Shown here: positions 60,670 to 64,000 of the stretch, piece after piece
Layout of the letters: each line of letters opens with the position of its first letter
How positions within the stretch are numbered: the first letter of the stretch is position 1
Source of the DNA: JBBROS01 sp038229135
GTDB lineage: Bacteria > Pseudomonadota > Alphaproteobacteria > Acetobacterales > Acetobacteraceae
Direction: 5' to 3'
Assembly (NCBI GenBank): GCA_038229135.1
Contig: JBBROS010000010.1
Location: forward strand, 34,174-98,173
Length of the DNA stretch: 64,000 nt
The notes under the pieces: generated by a model
Database searches by the model: none
Told to the model about the DNA's origin: nothing
The model's input: the letters and a program-made list of their open reading frames with translations, nothing else
Position numbers and translations under genes: made by a program

Positions 60670-61230
60670 TTACGAGGGCAGGAGCACCTTATCGACGACG
60701 TGGATCACGCCATTGCTCTGGCGCACGTCGGCGATGGTGACGTGGGACATCGTGCCCTTGGCGTCGTTGATGGTCACCACGTTGCCGATCTGGCTGAAGG
60801 TGAGCGTCTCGCCCGCGACCGTCTTCATCGTGGCCTTGCCGCCGCCCGCCTTGATGGCGGCCGCGATGCCGGCGGCGTCGTGGATGCCGGGCACGACGTG
60901 GAAGGTGAGGACCTTCGTCAGCATGGCCTTGTTCTCGGGCTTCAGCAGCGTGTCCACGGTGCCGGCGGGAAGGCCGGCGAATGCGGCGTTGGTGGGCGCG
61001 AACACGGTGAACGGGCCGGGGCCCGAGAGGGTCTCGACCAGCCCGGCAGCCTTGACGGCGGCGACGAGGGTCGTGTGGTCCTTCGAGTTGACGGCGTTCT
61101 CGATGATGTTCTTCGTCGGGTACATCGGGGAGCCGCCGACGACGGGCTGGGCAAAGGCAGCGGGGGCCAGGGCCGGGGCTGCGAAGGCCAGGGCGGCGGC
61201 GAGCAGGGCGTTGCGGAACGTGCTGGTCAT
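60670..61230 (-). CDS. Secreted fasciclin (FAS1) domain protein
   Basis: The 186-residue protein has a signal peptide (MTSTFRNALLAAALAFAAPALAPAAFA) and one FAS1 domain. Its H1 box is GPGPFTVFAPTNAAFAGLPAG and the H2 box is IHVVDKVLLP at the C terminus, with the conserved YH-like TFHVVPG in between. It resembles mycobacterial MPT70/MPT83-like and many alphaproteobacterial single-FAS1 proteins, probably with a role in adhesion or envelope integrity. It is co-oriented with the sigma and anti-sigma genes 47 bases downstream. An AGGAGCA ribosome-binding site lies upstream of the ATG at 61230. Confidence 0.93.
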   Translation of the reverse strand: MTSTFRNALLAAALAFAAPALAPAAFAQPVVGGSPMYPTKNIIENAVNSKDHTTLVAAVKAAGLVETLSGPGPFTVFAPTNAAFAGLPAGTVDTLLKPENKAMLTKVLTFHVVPGIHDAAGIAAAIKAGGGKATMKTVAGETLTFSQIGNVVTINDAKGTMSHVTIADVRQSNGVIHVVDKVLLPS

Positions 61231-61275
61231 TCGTGTTGCTCCTGAAAGGTGTGGCTCGCTGACGTCCACATGGTC

Positions 61276-61302
61276 CTTACGGGCTGGCTTGCGCTTTGGA
61301 TG
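61276..61302 (-). promoter_or_regulatory. Candidate ECF-type promoter of the fasciclin-sigma operon
   Basis: On the minus strand, CATCC (61302-61298) is followed after 16 bases by CGTAAG (61281-61276), 46 bases before the fasciclin start. The known mycobacterial SigK promoter is close to CCATCC then CGAAT at similar spacing. The match is suggestive only; two short boxes can occur by chance. Confidence 0.35.
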
Positions 61303-61353
61303 CAGGGGAGGTCTGCCCTTGCCCCGGCGGCGCGGTTCGGCTTTAGCGGGCGC

Positions 61354-63963
61354 ATGCTTCTCGTTCGCACCGTATTGTTCTCCGCCCGCCATGCGCGGCT
61401 CGTGCTGCTGGCCGCAGCGATGCTCGTTGCAGCCTGCCTGTGGCTCGCCACAACGCGGCTTGCGGTGACGACGGATGTGGACCAGCTGTTCGCCTCGAGC
61501 CTGCCGTGGAAGCAGCGGGAGGGGGAGCTGAAGCGGCTGCTGCCGCAGTTCAACGACCTGCTGGTGGCGGTCGTCGACGGCGACAGCCCGGAGGCAGCCG
61601 AGGCGGTGGCGGCCGGGCTCGCAGACGCGCTGGCGTCGGACCCGCATGTGAAGAGCGTGCGGCGGCCGGATGCGTCGCCCTTCTTCAACAAGAACGGCCT
61701 GCTGTTCCTCGAGACCCCGGCGCTGCAGGGGTTGCTGGACCAGACGATCGACGCGCAGCCCTTCCTGGGACAGCTGGTGGGTGACCCATCGGCACGTGGG
61801 CTGTTCGCGGCGCTGGCGCTGGTGGGGATGGGGGTGGAGCGGGGGCAGGCCGATCTCGGGCCGTTCACGGCGAGCCTGCGCGGGTTCGATGCGGCGCTGC
61901 GCTCCGCGCTGGAGGGCAGGCCGGCGCCGCTCTCGTGGCAGCGGCTGCTGGCGGGGCCGGTGTCGGAGCTCGGGGGCAAGTTCCGCTTCGTGCTGGTGCA
62001 GCCGGTGCTGGATTTCGGTGCGCTGCAGCCGGGGGCGGCGGCCACGGCGGCGTTGCGGGCGGCGGCGGCGCGGCAGGAGTTCGTGGCGGCCGGGCAGGCG
62101 CGGGTGCGCGTCACGGGGTCGGTGGCGCTGGCCGACGAGGAGTTTGCGACCGTGGCGCAGGGGGCCGCGGCGGGGCTGGTGGGGAGCACGCTGCTGGTGA
62201 TCGTCTGGCTCACCTTCGCGGTGCGGAGCTGGCGGTTGATCGTGCCGATCGTGCTGACGTTGCTGGTGGGGCTGCTGGCCACGACGGGCTTCGCGTCGTT
62301 GACGGTGAGCCCGCTGAACCTGATCTCGGTTGCGTTCGCGATCCTGTTCGTGGGGATTGCGGTGGATTTCGCGATCCAGTTCAGCGTGCGTTTCCGCGAG
62401 ATGCAGGGGGAGGGTGGGCTGGAGGCGGCGCTGGCGGCAACCGGGCGGCAGTCGGGCCCGCAGATCCTGGTTGCGGCGGCAGCGACGGCGGCGGGGTTCC
62501 TGGCGTTCGTGCCGACCGACTTCGTGGGTGTTGCGGAGCTGGGGCTGATCGCGGGGGTGGGCATGCTGATCGCGTTCGTGTGTACCATGACGGTGCTGCC
62601 GGCTGCGATTGCCTTGCTCTACAGGCCGGGGGCGGCGGTGCGGGAGGTGGGGTTCCGCTGGGCGGCGCCGCTGGACCGGGCGGCTGCGCGGGGGCGGCTC
62701 GGGGTGCTCGGGGTGTTCATGCTCCTGGCGGCGGTGGGAGCGGCTGCGATGCCGCGGCTGCAGTTCGACAGCGACCCGCTGCACACGAAGGACCCGTCGA
62801 CGGAGGCAATGCGGACCCTGGCCGAGCTGGTGGCGAACCCGCTGACGGACCCTTACACGATCGACATCCTGGCCGCGGACGGTGCTGCGGCGCGGGTGCT
62901 GGCGCGGCAGGTGCAGGGGCTGCCGCTCGTGGGCCAGGTGGTGACGCTCTCGAGCTTCGTGCCGGACGACCAGGCGACGAAGCTGGCGCTGGTGGCCGAC
63001 GCGGCCAGCCTGCTGGGGCCGACGCTCGCGCCGCGTGCGCCGCCGGCCCCGGTGACGGCGGCCGACCTGCGGTTGGCGGCCCGGGCGGCCTCGACGCAGC
63101 TCGCGCGGGCGGTGCCGCGATTGCCGGCGGACCACCCGCTGGCGGCGGTGGCGGCGAGCGTGCGGCAGCTCGAGGCGGCGCCGGATGCGGTGCTGTTGGC
63201 CGCCGACCGGGCGCTGACGCGGTTCCTGCCGCAGCAGATCGACCGGTTGCGGCTGGCGCTCGAGGCGGGGCCTGTGGTGGAGGCCAGCGTGCCGCCTGAG
63301 ATCCGGCGGGACTGGGTGCTCCCCGACGGCCGGTGGCGGGTGCAGGTGAGCGCGGTTCCGGCGGCGGGCATGGGCGGCGAGGGGGCGGCCGGGCTGCGGC
63401 GGTTCGCGGACGGGGTGCGCGCGACGGTGCCCGATGCGGGCGGGAGTGCGGTCACGATCATCGAGACGGCGAACACCATCGTCGACGCGTTCACGCGCGC
63501 GGCTCTGGGCGCGGTGTTGGCCATCATGGTGATCCTGGCCTTGGCGCTGCGGCGGGTGATGGACGTTCTGCTGGTGCTGGCGCCGTTGCTGCTGTCTGGG
63601 TTGCTCACGGTGCTGGCCTCGGTGCTGCTGCCGCTGCCGCTCAACTTTGCCAACGTGATCGCGCTGCCGCTGCTGCTGGGGGTTGGGGTGTCGTTCAACA
63701 TCTATTTCGTGATGAACTGGCGCGCAGGCCAGGTGCGTCCGCTCGGGTCCGCCACGGCGCGCGCGGTGGTGTTTAGCGCGCTGACGACGGCAACGGCGTT
63801 CGGCTCGTTGGCGCTGTCGGCACATCCGGGCACCTCGAGCATGGGGGCGCTGCTGCTGCTCAGCCTGGGATGCACGCTTTTGGCGAGCCTCGTATTCGTT
63901 CCGGCGCTTCTCGCCACAATGTCGCCGCAGGGCTGTGCCAATAACGATGTGTCACGCGTTTGA
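61354..63963 (+). CDS. hpnN: Hopanoid-associated RND transporter HpnN
   Basis: Inner-membrane RND/MMPL-family protein that moves hopanoids to the outer membrane. The 869-residue protein has a first membrane helix near residues 15-33 and a large periplasmic loop beginning TDVDQLFASSLPWKQREGEL. Two clusters of five to six helices, at about 285-440 and 715-865, follow. The middle block VGIAVDFAIQFSVRFREMQGEGG and the terminal LLLGVGVSFNIYFVMNWR are typical of HpnN. The ATG at 61354 was chosen over 61249 because it directly precedes the first helix. Other hpn genes are not in the window, although the next gene may begin just at its end. It is divergent from the fasciclin gene. Confidence 0.93.
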   Translation: MLLVRTVLFSARHARLVLLAAAMLVAACLWLATTRLAVTTDVDQLFASSLPWKQREGELKRLLPQFNDLLVAVVDGDSPEAAEAVAAGLADALASDPHVKSVRRPDASPFFNKNGLLFLETPALQGLLDQTIDAQPFLGQLVGDPSARGLFAALALVGMGVERGQADLGPFTASLRGFDAALRSALEGRPAPLSWQRLLAGPVSELGGKFRFVLVQPVLDFGALQPGAAATAALRAAAARQEFVAAGQARVRVTGSVALADEEFATVAQGAAAGLVGSTLLVIVWLTFAVRSWRLIVPIVLTLLVGLLATTGFASLTVSPLNLISVAFAILFVGIAVDFAIQFSVRFREMQGEGGLEAALAATGRQSGPQILVAAAATAAGFLAFVPTDFVGVAELGLIAGVGMLIAFVCTMTVLPAAIALLYRPGAAVREVGFRWAAPLDRAAARGRLGVLGVFMLLAAVGAAAMPRLQFDSDPLHTKDPSTEAMRTLAELVANPLTDPYTIDILAADGAAARVLARQVQGLPLVGQVVTLSSFVPDDQATKLALVADAASLLGPTLAPRAPPAPVTAADLRLAARAASTQLARAVPRLPADHPLAAVAASVRQLEAAPDAVLLAADRALTRFLPQQIDRLRLALEAGPVVEASVPPEIRRDWVLPDGRWRVQVSAVPAAGMGGEGAAGLRRFADGVRATVPDAGGSAVTIIETANTIVDAFTRAALGAVLAIMVILALALRRVMDVLLVLAPLLLSGLLTVLASVLLPLPLNFANVIALPLLLGVGVSFNIYFVMNWRAGQVRPLGSATARAVVFSALTTATAFGSLALSAHPGTSSMGALLLLSLGCTLLASLVFVPALLATMSPQGCANNDVSRV

Positions 63964-63974
63964 GGGTCGGCACC

Positions 63975-64000
63975 ATGCCGGTGGTTCGCACATTCTTGAT
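63975..64000 (+). CDS. Possible start of the next gene, cut by the window end
   Basis: An ATG at 63975 is preceded by GAGGG (63963-63967) and opens MPVVRTFL. Only about eight codons are inside the window, so it cannot be identified. Confidence 0.3.

Noticed and set aside
60670..63825. A 1051-codon open frame on the minus strand opposite hpnN
   Set aside because: Its C-terminal 186 residues are the real fasciclin protein, but the rest is a His/Arg/Gln-rich shadow of hpnN caused by high GC. No domain or membrane pattern is present in that part.

Overview
The window is a gene-dense, very GC-rich piece of a bacterial chromosome. The gene set points to an alphaproteobacterium, most likely Rhodospirillales/Acetobacteraceae: class II DAHP synthase, a second GluRS-type gene, glutamine-dependent NAD synthase, TRAP and Liv transporters, a ccm operon, a hopanoid-type RND exporter (HpnN), and many orphan solute-binding proteins. 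This assignment is inference from gene content; no rRNA or tRNA gene was seen. Almost all reading frames are compact and many are chained by 4-nt ATGA or TTGA stop/start overlaps. No gene-free stretch exceeds 300 bases except 17574-18361, which holds a broken metN. No CRISPR array, insertion sequence, prophage or origin was recognised.

Layout. 94-2607: glycerol kinase and an orphan sulfate-binding protein. 2680-8743 (minus): a tightly overlapping operon for class II DAHP synthase, nicotinate phosphoribosyltransferase, NAD synthase, an acidic unknown protein and a GluRS-like protein whose catalytic signatures are eroded. 8899-17573: a DMT exporter, a DUF3830 protein, a metallo-beta-lactamase-fold enzyme coupled to a deacetylase-GT8 fusion, arfB, a SPOR lytic transglycosylase and a Wzm/Wzt-type glycan exporter. 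17587-27614: metN remnant, TRAP transporter, esterase lipoprotein, fluoride channel, orphan peptide-binding protein, a decarboxylase-like secreted protein, an unknown protein flanked by dispersed repeats, and a ThDP enzyme. 27713-32504: a branched-chain-type ABC importer with fused LivM-LivG. 32577-39098: a channel-like membrane protein and the ccmCDEFGHI cytochrome c maturation operon (ccmAB not here).

39183-47962: EVE protein with acetyl-CoA synthetase, a spondin/PEP-CTERM secreted protein, DUF302 protein, argininosuccinate synthase, a large RTX-like secreted protein and two stress/envelope proteins ending at a clear terminator. 48065-50911: a three-gene type III polyketide operon (synthase, methyltransferase, flavin oxidoreductase). 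51072-55594: a prolyl-aminopeptidase-like hydrolase, a glycosyltransferase fused to UDP-galactopyranose mutase, and topoisomerase IB. 55712-58210: paaG-paaI-paaK of phenylacetate breakdown. 58258-63963: an orphan amino-acid-binding protein, a fasciclin-ECF sigma-anti-sigma operon of SigK/RskA type, and hpnN.

Two repeat families run through the intergenic space: an ~88-bp imperfect palindrome (four good copies and one decayed) and short C/G-rich palindromes of the CCTCTCCC-GGGAGAGG kind near gene ends. One 88-bp copy lies in frame at the start of ccmH and one short palindrome covers the ribosome-binding site of the channel gene. The strongest leads for new biology are the eroded GluRS paralogue, the fasciclin-sigma-anti-sigma operon with a hairpin around the sigma start codon, the type III PKS trio, and the two fusion enzymes of surface glycan synthesis.
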